Assembly (NCBI RefSeq): GCF_000190475.1
Contig: NZ_AEWH01000068.1
Location: 1-64,000, forward strand
DNA from: Ornithinibacillus scapharcae TW25
GTDB taxonomy: Bacteria > Bacillota > Bacilli > Bacillales > Amphibacillaceae
Length of the DNA stretch: 64,000 nt
Direction of reading: 5' to 3'
Numbering within the stretch: the first letter of the stretch is position 1; each line of letters starts with the position of its first letter. The notes under the pieces are model-generated. The model was not told where the DNA came from, did no database searches, and saw nothing but the letters and a program-made list of their open reading frames with translations. The translations under genes and the position numbers were made by a program. Positions 20,944 to 30,371 of the stretch are shown here, in pieces.

Positions 20944-20975
20944 ACAAAAAAAGTGACCAATCTTAATGATCACCT
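20944..20975 (-). terminator. Terminator after the VOC gene
   Basis: On the minus strand GTGATCA / TGGTCAC (one G-U pair) with a short loop, followed by TTTTTTT. Confidence 0.8.
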
Positions 20976-21015
20976 TTCGGAACTGACTCACCCTACCCTA
21001 CAGGTACTTTAATCT

Positions 21016-21414
21016 TTACTCAGGAGCGACTAGTTCAACTTTAATTCTATCTGGATCTTCAAAGTACACAGCGTAATGATTATCTCCACCTGCGTAAGGA
21101 TGCATTTTTGGATAGAGAATGTTTATTCCCTTTTCTATTAATTCATCCGTCATTTTGTCTACATGTTGACGTGAGCTTGCATGAAACGCTAGATGATTAA
21201 GACCTACTCGACATCTATGGTAGGGAATATCTAAATATCTATCTTCTACTTGTACAAAAACTATGTAGGTGTCATCTATTTTCCAACTTTGTCCACTTTC
21301 CCATGCTTGAAAAGAAGTGTATCCTAATTCTTCAAGGAACCACCCCCAAAAATCTACTGTCCTTTTTATATCTGATACATATATTTCAATATGGTGAAGC
21401 AATCCCTTTGACAA
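21016..21414 (-). CDS. VOC family (glyoxalase/dioxygenase superfamily) protein
   Basis: Vicinal-oxygen-chelate fold metalloprotein with two beta-alpha-beta-beta-beta units in 132 residues. The likely metal ligands are His in LLHHIEIYV (about 8), His in GLNHLAFHA (about 74) and Glu in VELVAPE near the C-terminus. The substrate cannot be read from the sequence: glyoxalase I, dioxygenase and antibiotic-binding members share this layout, and it is close to the short lactoylglutathione lyase-like group. It starts with TTG at 21414, with GGGAG 8 bases upstream. It stands alone between accessory genes with its own terminator. Confidence 0.85.
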   Translation of the reverse strand: MSKGLLHHIEIYVSDIKRTVDFWGWFLEELGYTSFQAWESGQSWKIDDTYIVFVQVEDRYLDIPYHRCRVGLNHLAFHASSRQHVDKMTDELIEKGINILYPKMHPYAGGDNHYAVYFEDPDRIKVELVAPE

Positions 21415-21596
21415 TAAAAACTCTCCCTACTTATTGCTATTTTCTATTTCTTCAAAAATAAAATATTATATTTTATTACAACTTAGATTATTGACCGTTT
21501 ATTAATGTAACCCAATAATACTTTAAAATGACGATTTATTGTTAAGACGCCCCAGAAGCTAGAAACTTATGTATATTAATGCTAATAAAATGATCA

Positions 21597-22024
21597 TCAT
21601 TGAGTTTGTTTATTTTTCATCCGATGTTGGAACGACAAGGTCGCCGTAAACACAATTACTCCCCATAAAAACAACCCTACGGACCATCCTGTTATGATTA
21701 GAAACCATTTGGGTAATTTCTCCCCCCACGAAGTCATGAGAGTTAAAGCAAATAAGGATGCCAGTATAGCCAAGATAGCTGTAAAATCTATTCCTAAGCT
21801 ATGTAATGCATACAAAAAGGAAGATTCTTCCTTTAAGATATCACCAAACCCAGCTATACCTTGTGCAGCTTGTTTAGTTGTAAGTCCCACCGTTGCACCC
21901 CACGCCCAAAGCGACTTTAATATTGCATACGGTAACAAGGATAGAGCAGCAACATAGCCCCTTTAGATAAGTAAGTTTTATCAGATTTCTCTAACCTTAT
22001 GTGTTTCTCATCTTTTAAGCTCAA
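21597..22024 (-). pseudogene. Small three-helix membrane protein with apparent frameshift
   Basis: Function unknown. The main frame (21597-21962) has no start codon near a ribosome binding site and is closed by a stop at 21963-21965. Another frame begins with TTG at 22024, with AAGGGAG 9 bases upstream, and encodes a hydrophilic N-terminus (MSLKDEKHIRLEKSDKTYL). Adding one G to the run of four at 21958-21961 joins them as ...TYLSKGGYVAALSLLPYAI..., about 142 residues. The protein has three hydrophobic segments and resembles the PYAxxKxxWAxGxxxGL repeat region of larger actinobacterial and Bacillus membrane proteins, so it may also be a remnant of one. Confidence 0.6.
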
Positions 22025-22226
22025 AAAACTATCTCCCTTCTCTCAAATACGTCACCACTTCGCCAGTATGTTTATTACATATGAAACAATCACTCATCCA
22101 AATCTCTCCATTCTTTTCTTTGGATTATATAACAATTCTGAAAATATTGGAAATTATTTCAAGGAAAGATAACTAGATTAGTATAGCTTACTTATGAAGA
22201 CAGATAGTATTTTGGGTTTCCATCCT

Positions 22227-22262
22227 ATTGATAAAAAAGTGGTTAGATTCCACGAGAATCTA
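22227..22262. terminator. Terminator of the 6S-like RNA
   Basis: Perfect 13-bp stem AGTGGTTAGATTC / GAATCTAACCACT followed by TTTTTT on the minus strand. It has A/T tracts on both sides, so it may also act for the other direction. Confidence 0.9.
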
Positions 22263-22435
22263 ACCACTAATTTTCTATGTATGACATCAATCCCAATCAT
22301 GCCGTCTATAGCAAAGTTTTGATCCCCGCGTCACACAGGTGGGTGCCTTATTTTGCATTTTATACGTCCTCTTACTAGAGGCGTGTATGCCACACAAAAA
22401 CAGACAGGCTCCCTTTTTCATACTGTTCGGTCAAA
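22228..22435 (-). ncRNA. bsrB: Probable 6S RNA (BsrB-like)
   Basis: In B. subtilis the 6S-2 RNA gene bsrB lies immediately next to aspS, and this is the matching place. On the minus strand a TATAAA box (22442-22447) is followed by about 207 nt ending in a strong terminator (22227-22262), the length expected for 6S RNA. The transcript can form a long rod with nested outer pairs GTATGA/TCATAC and GCC(T)GTCT/AGACGGC, an open middle part, and an apical hairpin CCTCTAGTAAGAGG. There is no open reading frame. The call rests on position, size and shape, not on a sequence match I could compute. Confidence 0.65.
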
Positions 22436-22591
22436 ACATATTTTATAGACTAACATATTAGGATTGATTTAATTCGTAATGCATTACGTTTGTAAATTTA
22501 TCTTAACACACGCATACCCCTGCGTTCAACATCTCTTTATATGAAGTATTCGTTACAATTATTACGATTTATAAACAGTTGAATTTACTCA

Positions 22592-24355
22592 TCATAATTT
22601 TTCATGTAACTGAATAGATAATTCAGTTAGCTGTGATTCACTTACCGGACTTGGTGCGTTTGTAAGTAAGTCAGAAGCTGAAGCTGTTTTAGGGAATAGA
22701 ATCGTATCACGTAAATTACTTCTACCAGTTAATAACATAACGATTCGGTCTAATCCTAGAGCAATACCACCGTGTGGCGGTGCTCCATATTCAAGTGCCT
22801 CTAATAAAAATCCAAATTGTTCTTTTGCTTCTTCTTCGGTAAACCCGAGGACTTTAAACATTTCATTCTGTACTTCACGTTTATAGATACGAATCGACCC
22901 ACCACCAAGTTCATAGCCGTTTAAGACAAGATCATAAGCATTAGCACGTACACTACTTGGATCTGTTCTAAGCTTTTCAAAGTCTTCTTCAAAAGGCATT
23001 GTGAATGGATGGTGTGCTGCGAAATAACGACCTAGTTCTTCGTCATATTCTAGTAATGGCCAATCCGTCACCCATAAGAAGTTGAATTTACTTTCATCGA
23101 TAAGACCTAGTTCTTTCCCTAGCTTTAATCGTAGTGCACCTAAGCTGTCATAAACTACAGAACTTTTGTCCGCTACAAACAATAATAAATCACCATCTGA
23201 AGCTTCTGCCTTCTCCATTAAACCTTGCTTTTCGTCATCAGAGATAAACTTCGCAATAGGTCCTTTCAATTCTTCGCCTTCTACCTTTAGCCATGCTAAG
23301 CCCTTAGCACCATAAACTTTCACAAACTCTGTAAGTTTATCAATATCCTTACGAGAGAAGTTGGCTGCTTCTCCTTTTACATTTAGAAGCGCAACATTTC
23401 CACCACTCTCGATTGCTCCTTGGAATACTTTAAAGTCTGAATTAGCTAGTAAATCAGCTACATGAATTAATTCCAGTTCAAAACGAGTATCTGGCTTATC
23501 AGAACCAAAGCGATCCATTGCTTCTTGGTATGGCATACGCTGTAATGGTAGTTCAATATCGACATCATTTACTTCTTTCATAACCTTTTTCATCATGTGC
23601 TCTGTCATCGCCATAATATCATCGCTACTCATAAATGAAGTCTCAATATCAATTTGAGTAAATTCTGGCTGACGATCTGCACGTAAATCCTCATCACGGA
23701 AACAACGAGCTATTTGATAATATCTTTCGAATCCACTCATCATGATTAACTGTTTAAATAATTGAGGGGATTGTGGTAATGCATAAAACTCACCCGGATG
23801 AACTCTACTTGGGACTAAGTAATCACGAGCTCCCTCTGGCGTACTTTTGGTTAGGATTGGAGTTTCCATTTCAAGAAATCCTTCATCATTCAAGTAATTA
23901 CGAACAACCTGTGTAATTTGATGACGTTTTTTAAATGTTTCTTGTAGTGCTCCTCGGCGTAAATCTATATAACGGTATTTTAGTCGAAGATCCTCCGCAA
24001 CGTCCGTTTCATCTTGGATTAAAAATGGAGGGGTTTTAGATTTATTAAGTACTTGTACCTCGGTAGCCATGACTTCAATTGTTCCAGTGGACATTAGTGG
24101 ATTAATCGTACTTTCATCACGTAAAACAACCTGGCCTTTCACCTGGATAACATATTCACTACGAACTGATTCTGCGATAGTAAGGGCTTCCTGATGGTCA
24201 GGATTGAATACAACTTGAACAACCCCTGATTTATCACGAAGATCAATAAAGATTAGACCACCTAAATCTCTTCGTTTTTGTACCCAACCTTTCAGCATTA
24301 TAACTTTATCAACATCTGATTCTAAAATTGTTCCTGCAAGTACTCTTTCACTCAT
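22592..24355 (-). CDS. aspS: Aspartate--tRNA ligase
   Basis: Class II synthetase charging tRNA-Asp. The 587 residues contain the N-terminal anticodon-binding OB fold (about 1-105, [19 protein letters not shown]), motif 2 [20 protein letters not shown] (about 218), the bacterial GAD insertion (about 300-410) and motif 3 [13 protein letters not shown] (about 525). Length is normal and the discriminating form (bacterial type with GAD domain) is clear. It starts one base after the hisS stop codon and so shares the hisS T-box transcript. Confidence 0.98.
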   Translation of the reverse strand: MSERVLAGTILESDVDKVIMLKGWVQKRRDLGGLIFIDLRDKSGVVQVVFNPDHQEALTIAESVRSEYVIQVKGQVVLRDESTINPLMSTGTIEVMATEVQVLNKSKTPPFLIQDETDVAEDLRLKYRYIDLRRGALQETFKKRHQITQVVRNYLNDEGFLEMETPILTKSTPEGARDYLVPSRVHPGEFYALPQSPQLFKQLIMMSGFERYYQIARCFRDEDLRADRQPEFTQIDIETSFMSSDDIMAMTEHMMKKVMKEVNDVDIELPLQRMPYQEAMDRFGSDKPDTRFELELIHVADLLANSDFKVFQGAIESGGNVALLNVKGEAANFSRKDIDKLTEFVKVYGAKGLAWLKVEGEELKGPIAKFISDDEKQGLMEKAEASDGDLLLFVADKSSVVYDSLGALRLKLGKELGLIDESKFNFLWVTDWPLLEYDEELGRYFAAHHPFTMPFEEDFEKLRTDPSSVRANAYDLVLNGYELGGGSIRIYKREVQNEMFKVLGFTEEEAKEQFGFLLEALEYGAPPHGGIALGLDRIVMLLTGRSNLRDTILFPKTASASDLLTNAPSPVSESQLTELSIQLHEKL

Positions 24356-24356
24356 C

Positions 24357-25636
24357 CTATTTTCCTCCTAGTAGCTTATCCTGCAATGTTGTTACTAATT
24401 GTTCAAGAGATATTTCTAACTGTTCACCAGTTGCCATCTCTTTCACGTTAATAACCTGTTTTTGTAATTCATCTTCACCTAAGATTAATACATATTTCGC
24501 TTTGTAACGATCAGCTGCTTTAAACTGAGCCTTTATTTTACGTCCTTGATAATCTTGATCAACTTGGATTCCGTTTTGGCGAAGTTCATGAATCAAACGT
24601 ACTGCTTCCTTCTTTGTTTCCTCCCCAACGGAAACTAGGAAACAATCTAACTCGTCTTCTACCGGGATGGTTATATTCTCTGCGTCTAGAGCCATTAATA
24701 ACCGTTCTATCCCCATACCGAAACCAATACCAGGAGTTGCTGGACCACCTAGTTGTTCCACAAGGCCATTATACCTACCACCACCAGCAAGTGTTGTAAT
24801 GGCGCCAAATCCTTCTGCCTCACTCATAATTTCAAATGCAGTATGATTATAATAATCTAGACCTCTTACAAGCCTAGGATCTACTTCATACTGGATGCCC
24901 ATCAAATCTAGATAACTCTTCACATCTTCAAAGTATTGTTTTGATTCGTCATTAAGATAATCTAAAATAGATGGTGCCGTGTTCATAGAAGGATGATCTC
25001 TGTCCACTTTACAATCAAGAACCCTCATCGGATTTTGTTCGAGACGTAACTGACAATCCTTACACAGTTCGTCTTTATGTGGTGTGAAGTGATTAATTAG
25101 CGCTTCTCGATGGTCTTTTCTACTTTCTGTATCGCCTAATGAATTGATAACTAGTTTTAAGGATGTTAAACCCAATTTTTGTATACAGTCATCGCTAAAT
25201 CAATCACCTCTGCATCTACTGCAGGATCAGAACTACCAAGCACCTCTACTCCAAATTGATTTAGTTGACGCATTCTTCCCTGCTGTGGGCGTTCGTAACG
25301 AAACATCGATGCAAAATAAAATAGTTTTACCGGCTGATTAGGTTCACCATATAATTTATTTTCAACAAAAGCACGGGTAACAGAAGCCGTTCCCTCCGGT
25401 CGTAAGGTCAAGCTTCTACCTCCACGATCTTCAAATGTATACATTTCTTTTTGTACGATATCCGTTGAGTCTCCTACACCTCGCGAAAACACTTCAGTAT
25501 GTTCAAATAAAGGTGTTCTAATTTCGTCATAATGAAAATTATCACAAATTCCTTTAATTTTATTTTCAACATATTGCCATTTTTTTGCATCCTTTGGCAG
25601 GATATCTACTGTACCCCTAGGCGCTTTAATATTCAT
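24357..25636 (-). CDS. hisS: Histidine--tRNA ligase, reading frame broken in an A run
   Basis: Class II synthetase charging tRNA-His. The 5' frame (25636-25166) carries PRGTVDILP, motif 2 ([21 protein letters not shown]) and ends prematurely after MTVYKNW. The 3' frame continues with [15 protein letters not shown], the His-specific [14 protein letters not shown], motif 3 ([15 protein letters not shown]) and the anticodon-binding domain. Adding one A to the run of five at 25176-25180 gives ...[11 protein letters not shown]... and a full protein of about 424 residues, the normal length. Only one copy is visible and the gene is normally essential, so a sequencing undercall is the likely cause. 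RBS GGAGG precedes the ATG. Confidence 0.93.
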
Positions 25637-25821
25637 TGTTTATCCTCCTTAAAAATTTCCCATATGTATTAGAAATATCCGATTTAATCTTCCTTAGTTT
25701 CGTGTGTATACGAACAGGTAAATTTCACTGGTTATCAAGGACTATATTCTAGTTAATCGGGTACATATTCCCATGTACTGGGACTATGTTTTATCATCGC
25801 GGGCACAATTTCCTCCGCATA

Positions 25822-26090
25822 CAAAAAACTCCCGTCCCCTAAAAAAGGGACGAGAGTTACCCGCGTTGCCACCCTAGTTGATGCAATACTGCATCCTCTT
25901 TACACAGTTAACGCCTGCAAAACGTCTATATTTACTAGTTTGATCGTTCAATATAGATCCTTAGGAATGTCTTTCACTAGAAGTCATGTCAAAATGCTTT
26001 CAGCCTAGGGCATTTTGTCTCTATTCATGAACATTGCTAGTTACTTTTTCCTTCATCGGAGTTTTCATTATCGGACATATTACTTGAATG
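25822..26090 (-). promoter_or_regulatory. T-box riboswitch of hisS-aspS, overlapping specifier GACAU
   Basis: Minus strand. The T-box AGGGTGGCAACGCGG lies at 25861-25875, and the terminator CTCTCGTCCC ... GGGGACGGGAG plus T6 at 25822-25859. Upstream, in order, come AGTA, AGAGAC, GGCTG and the specifier loop GAAAGACATTCCT, whose base pairs with AAGGAA. In the register of the alaS leader the specifier is GAC (Asp, 25971-25969); shifted by two it is CAU (His, 25969-25967). This fits an operon that encodes both synthetases. Confidence 0.92.
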
Positions 26091-26096
26091 AATAAT

Positions 26097-26125
26097 ATCA
26101 TAATGTTTTAAGGATAGATTGTCAA
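26097..26125 (-). promoter_or_regulatory. Sigma-A promoter of the hisS-aspS leader
   Basis: TTGACA (26120-26125, complement) and TATGAT (26097-26102, complement) with a 17-bp spacer. The -35 box contains the stop codon of the upstream 57-codon HTH gene. Confidence 0.85.
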
Positions 26126-26295
26126 GTACGATTAATCTTTTTCTTTAAAGCTTTCACTTCTCCTAAAGAAATACCTAACTCTTGTGCAATCTCCATGTGA
26201 CCAGAAGATTCCTCCATCTCAATAAACCGATGTAAATTGACACCGAAAATATCTCGATTATTATGGGACCCCCATTGTTTCTCATTCATTCGCAT
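26122..26295 (-). CDS. Small helix-turn-helix protein (YrzK-like)
   Basis: A 57-residue protein starting with ATG at 26295, with a perfect AAGGAGG 9 bases upstream. The translation reads MRMNEKQWGSHNNRDIFGV, then FIEMEESSGHMEIAQELGI and ends in KALKKKINRT. The second half looks like a sigma-70 region 4-type helix-turn-helix. The position between the amidase gene and the hisS leader is that of B. subtilis yrzK, a gene of unknown function. It is divergent from the amidase. Its stop codon overlaps the hisS promoter. Confidence 0.75.
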   Translation of the reverse strand: MRMNEKQWGSHNNRDIFGVNLHRFIEMEESSGHMEIAQELGISLGEVKALKKKINRT

Positions 26296-26401
26296 CTTGT
26301 CCAGCCTCCTTCATTTTCATAAGACTAGTTTTGCCTATTTCTACATTTTTTATTAGAATAGAAAAGTACTTAACGATTTAATGAAAATTGGAGGCATACA
26401 T

Positions 26402-27445
26402 TTGCGATATTCTAAATTATTAACCGTCTTCCTGTGCTTAATACTTTTAACCATGAACTCAACCATTGTTGCTAGTACCAAGGAAGCAATTATAAAAGAA
26501 AACAATGTAAACCTTAGAAGTGGTCCTGGTATTACATATGAAAAAGTGGGACAAGTTCATAAAGATGAAACCTATGCTATCCGTGATCAGGCAGATGGTT
26601 GGGTAGAGATCCAGCTTGATAGGGAATCTGGCTGGGTATCCAGCGAATTTGTAAGCATGGAAGTGGATAACGTTTCAGCAGAAGCAGGAGCAAGTCAATC
26701 TCTAATTCTTACCGTTCCGATAGATAAAACACATATTAGAAGTGGTCCCTCTACGGAAAACGATATCATCCACTTCGCGAGTGAAGGGGATGAAATACAA
26801 GTTATGGATGAAGTAGATGACTGGTACAAAATAAAATTAAATGATATAGAAGGGTATATTTATAAAGACCTCTTAAAAGAGAAAGCCAAGTCAGATACGG
26901 AAGGATTAAAAGGAAAAACTATTGTCATTGATCCTGGTCATGGTGGTAATGATTCAGGTGCTATAAGTGCAAGTGATGCATTAGAAAAGGATATTACCTA
27001 TAAAACTGCAGAGATATTAGCACAGGAATTAACTACATTAGGAGCTAACGTGATCTTGACTCGTGATCAAGAAACCTTTGTTTCCTTATCAAGTAGAGCA
27101 ACTGTGTCCAATACAATGAGTGCTGATGCGTTTATCAGCTTACACTATAATAGTATACCTAACATTCCGAATGCCACTGGAATTAACACTTATTATTACC
27201 ATGAACAGTATGAGCCTTTAGCAAGATATATTCAGCAAGAGGTTATTAAAGAAACAGTGGATCGTGATCGAGGGGTAGGTTTCGGTGACTTTCAAGTTAT
27301 TCGCCAAAATCTAATGCCAGGAGTTTTAATTGAGTTAGGTTTTATTTCAAATCCTGAAATTGATCAACTTTTAGCCACAAATGCGTATCAAAAGAAAATG
27401 GTTTCTGGTATTGTGAATGGAATACAGCGATATTTTGCCCAATAA
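26402..27445 (+). CDS. N-acetylmuramoyl-L-alanine amidase with two SH3 domains (YrvJ-like)
   Basis: Secreted cell-wall hydrolase cutting the bond between MurNAc and the stem peptide. Start TTG at 26402 is chosen because GGAGG lies 7 bases before it; the ATG at 26381 has no site. Of 347 residues, 1-26 are a signal peptide, two bacterial SH3 domains follow (about 32-85, NVNLRSGPGITYEKVG, and about 105-155, HIRSGPSTENDI), and the zinc Amidase_3 domain ends the protein (about 168-346, VIDPGHGGNDSGA, LEKDITY, FISLHYNS). It carries fewer SH3 domains than B. subtilis YrvJ. Its terminator is shared with dtd. Confidence 0.92.
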   Translation: MRYSKLLTVFLCLILLTMNSTIVASTKEAIIKENNVNLRSGPGITYEKVGQVHKDETYAIRDQADGWVEIQLDRESGWVSSEFVSMEVDNVSAEAGASQSLILTVPIDKTHIRSGPSTENDIIHFASEGDEIQVMDEVDDWYKIKLNDIEGYIYKDLLKEKAKSDTEGLKGKTIVIDPGHGGNDSGAISASDALEKDITYKTAEILAQELTTLGANVILTRDQETFVSLSSRATVSNTMSADAFISLHYNSIPNIPNATGINTYYYHEQYEPLARYIQQEVIKETVDRDRGVGFGDFQVIRQNLMPGVLIELGFISNPEIDQLLATNAYQKKMVSGIVNGIQRYFAQ

Positions 27446-27476
27446 AAAATAGGAGGAATTCCCCTCCTATTTTTCT
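27445..27476. terminator. Shared terminator of the amidase gene and dtd
   Basis: AAAATAGGAGG / CCTCCTATTTT stem between convergent genes. The dtd stop codon is part of the stem. Confidence 0.88.
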
Positions 27477-27913
27477 TTGCTATCTATAATTAACGTCACT
27501 GGTCCTACATTAGTAAGGCTAACATTCATCATGGCACCAAATTCCCCTGATTCGACCTTCAATCCTTCTTCACGAAGCAAGGCATTAAATTGCTCATAAA
27601 GCGTGTTTGCTTGCTCTGGTCTAGCAGCTTGCATGAAATTTGGTCTTCTCCCTTTTCGAGTATCTCCATATAATGTGAATTGTGAGATTGACAGAATAGC
27701 ACCATTAACATCCTTCAACGATAAATTCATCTTGTCATTATCATCTTCAAATACTCGCAAATGGCTGATTTTATTCACTAGATACTTGGCGTCCTCTATC
27801 GTGTCGTCATGCGTGACACCTAAAAGCACCACAAATCCGTTTTCTATCTCTCCGACTAGCTTTTCTTTAACGGTAACTTTAGCGTCCTTAGCACGCTGAA
27901 TAACAGCTCTCAT
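27467..27913 (-). CDS. dtd: D-aminoacyl-tRNA deacylase
   Basis: Hydrolyses D-aminoacyl-tRNAs (and Gly-tRNA-Ala), protecting translation from misacylation. The 148-residue protein has the family length and both cross-subunit signatures: [20 protein letters not shown] (SQFTL) and the C-terminal [17 protein letters not shown] (the cis Gly-Pro loop in this family reads NxGPVT). RBS AAAAGGAG precedes the ATG. It follows relA, as in B. subtilis, but a terminator-like hairpin lies between the two. Confidence 0.96.
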   Translation of the reverse strand: MRAVIQRAKDAKVTVKEKLVGEIENGFVVLLGVTHDDTIEDAKYLVNKISHLRVFEDDNDKMNLSLKDVNGAILSISQFTLYGDTRKGRRPNFMQAARPEQANTLYEQFNALLREEGLKVESGEFGAMMNVSLTNVGPVTLIIDSKEK

Positions 27914-27943
27914 CGCTATATCTCCTTTTATCTGAAATTTATG

Positions 27944-27970
27944 TAAAAAGCCCCATCATGTAATGGGGCT
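27944..27970 (-). terminator. Terminator-like hairpin directly after relA
   Basis: On the minus strand GCCCCAT / ATGGGGC with a 5-base loop, followed by TTTTT; the relA stop codon touches the stem. It may reduce read-through into dtd. Confidence 0.8.
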
Positions 27971-30167
27971 AGTGAATCGTACGTGTTACTGCATAGACGT
28001 CTTTAATTTGTTTAATACGATCGACTATTTTTCGTAAATGGTTTGTATTATGAATCAGAATAGTGAGCTGTATAATGGCCATTTTATTACGATCTGACCT
28101 ACCATTAACATGTGTAATATTGGTTTTTGTTTCATTGACAGCTTGAAGGACTTCATTCAATAAGCCCCTACGATCGTATCCTGATATCTCTAAATCTACA
28201 TGGTAATGTTTCTGTGTTTGATCTTCTTCCCATTCCACATGTAAATGCCGTTCCTTTGCTTCTTCTGTTTGCACATTTGGACAATCACTGCGATGGACGG
28301 AAACACCGCGGCCTTTTGTGATGTACCCAATTATTTCATCCCCTGGGACAGGGTTACAGCATTTTGAAAGTCGTACAAGTAAATTCTCTACACCTTCAAC
28401 AATAACGCCAGAGTCCTTCTTATACTTTTTCGTTTCTTTAAATTCGCTTTTAGCTCCCTCTAATGTTTGGGCAAGGTCTTGTTCTTTTTGACGAGTCAAT
28501 CGAATTTTATCGGTTAATCTGGTAGCTACTAGTGCTGCTGTTATTCCTTGATAACCAACAGCAGCATATAAGTCTTCATCAGAAGTAAAATTAAACCGTT
28601 CATAAACACGCTTTAAGTTTTCCTCTGTCAAAGCTTCTTTTGGATCGATACCAAGAGCTCGAATTTCTTTTTCAACCAAGTCTTTCCCTTTAATAATATT
28701 TTCATCACGACGCTGTTTCTTAAAAAATTGTCTTATTTTATTCTTTGCTTGAGAGGTCTGCGTTATCTTCAACCAATCCTGTGATGGACCATAGGAATGT
28801 TTTGAAGTAAGTACCTCGATGATGTCCCCATTTTTTAATTGATAATCTAACGGTTCCATCTTGCCATTAATCTTGGCACCAATTGTTTGGTTTCCGATTT
28901 CTGTATGGATACGATAGGCAAAGTCAAGTGGTATAGATCCAGAAGGAAGTTCAATAACATCTCCTTTTGGTGTAAATACATAAACCATATCAGAAAATAA
29001 GTCAATTTTAAGAGACTCTACGAATTCTTCCGCATCATGTGTTTCGTTTTGCCATTCTAATATTTCTCTAAACCAGGATAATTTCTCCTCAAAGGTCTTT
29101 TTATCGTTATTAATCTGTTTTCCTTCTTTGTAAGCCCAATGAGCTGCGATACCATATTCAGCAATCTCATGCATTTCCTTCGTACGGATTTGAACCTCTA
29201 ATGGATCCCCTTTTGGTCCAATGACGGTAGTATGAAGAGACTGGTATAGATTTTGTTTAGGCATGGCGATATAATCTTTAAATCTACCTGGCATTGGCTT
29301 CCAACAGGTGTGTATAATACCAAGAACCGCATAACAGTCTTTAATACTATTTACTAACACTCTCACTGCTAGTAAGTCATATATCTCATTGAATTGCTTG
29401 TTTTGCTTCACCATCTTTTGGTAAATACTATAAAGATGTTTAGGTCTACCAGATATTTCCGCTTCAATATTCAACTCTTCTAATTGATCAGAAACCTCTT
29501 GAATAACCTCATCAATATACGATACACGCTGATCACGTTTTTGTTTCATTAGCTGTACAATACGATAATATTGTTGAGGATTTAAATACCGTAAAGCAGT
29601 GTCCTCGAGTTCCCATTTGATAGTTGAGATTCCTAGACGATGAGCTAAAGGTGCAAATATTTCCAGTGTTTCATTTGCTTTGATACGTTGCTTTTCTGGA
29701 GGTAAATGTTTTAAAGTTCGCATATTATGCAGTCTATCCGCCAATTTAATTAAAATGACACGGATATCCTTTGCCATTGCAACAAACATTTTACGGTGAT
29801 TTTCTGCTTGTTGTGCTTCTTTTGACTTATATTTAATTTTACCTAGCTTTGTCACTCCATCAACAAGCATGGCAACCTCTTTATTAAATTCTTCCTCTAT
29901 CATTTCAAGTGTTATATCGGTATCCTCTACAACATCATGTAAAAAACCACCCGCAATTGTTTCAGGATCCATCTTCAGATCTACTAGGATCCCTGCAACT
30001 TGAATCGGATGAATAATATATGCTTCACCAGATTTGCGGAATTGACCTTCATGAGCCTTTTCAGCATATTGATAAGCTCGAATAATGAAATGGATATCCT
30101 CTTCTGAAAGATAGCTACGAGCCTTTTCTATTAAATTATCGATTGTTATATTTTCATTTTTCGCCAT
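27969..30167 (-). CDS. relA: Bifunctional (p)ppGpp synthetase/hydrolase (RelA/SpoT homologue)
   Basis: Makes and degrades the stringent-response alarmone. Domain order over 732 residues: HD hydrolase (about 30-180, FLHDVVEDTD and HNMRTLKHL), synthetase (about 230-345, YQSLHTTVIGP, EVQIRTKEMHEIAEYGIAAHW), TGS (about 390-450), helical and zinc-finger-like part (SKCCNPVPGDEIIGY about 575) and ACT (about 655-732). Both catalytic halves look intact, with the RFKDY-type substrate loop present (GRFKDYIA). RBS AAAGGTGA precedes the ATG. It lies downstream of apt, as in B. subtilis. Confidence 0.97.
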   Translation of the reverse strand: MAKNENITIDNLIEKARSYLSEEDIHFIIRAYQYAEKAHEGQFRKSGEAYIIHPIQVAGILVDLKMDPETIAGGFLHDVVEDTDITLEMIEEEFNKEVAMLVDGVTKLGKIKYKSKEAQQAENHRKMFVAMAKDIRVILIKLADRLHNMRTLKHLPPEKQRIKANETLEIFAPLAHRLGISTIKWELEDTALRYLNPQQYYRIVQLMKQKRDQRVSYIDEVIQEVSDQLEELNIEAEISGRPKHLYSIYQKMVKQNKQFNEIYDLLAVRVLVNSIKDCYAVLGIIHTCWKPMPGRFKDYIAMPKQNLYQSLHTTVIGPKGDPLEVQIRTKEMHEIAEYGIAAHWAYKEGKQINNDKKTFEEKLSWFREILEWQNETHDAEEFVESLKIDLFSDMVYVFTPKGDVIELPSGSIPLDFAYRIHTEIGNQTIGAKINGKMEPLDYQLKNGDIIEVLTSKHSYGPSQDWLKITQTSQAKNKIRQFFKKQRRDENIIKGKDLVEKEIRALGIDPKEALTEENLKRVYERFNFTSDEDLYAAVGYQGITAALVATRLTDKIRLTRQKEQDLAQTLEGAKSEFKETKKYKKDSGVIVEGVENLLVRLSKCCNPVPGDEIIGYITKGRGVSVHRSDCPNVQTEEAKERHLHVEWEEDQTQKHYHVDLEISGYDRRGLLNEVLQAVNETKTNITHVNGRSDRNKMAIIQLTILIHNTNHLRKIVDRIKQIKDVYAVTRTIH

Positions 30168-30328
30168 TATATCACCTTTAATTGTAGAAGATACTTTTCT
30201 TACTAGTATCAGAAAAAATAAGCTAAATGTAAAGGAAAAGTTCTAAAAACCAAGAATTTCCTCATATTATGACGAAAATTCTTCATTTTTAGATCTATAT
30301 CTTAACTTATTATTCATTACCTTATTAG

Positions 30329-30365
30329 AATAGGTCTGAGGCGGAATTTCACCATCAGACCTAAT
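30329..30365 (-). terminator. Hairpin after apt
   Basis: 11-bp stem ATTAGGTCTGA / TCAGACCTATT (one wobble) with a 15-base loop, just beyond the apt stop codon. The T tract after it is poor, so termination is uncertain. Confidence 0.55.
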
Positions 30366-30371
30366 ATCCTC

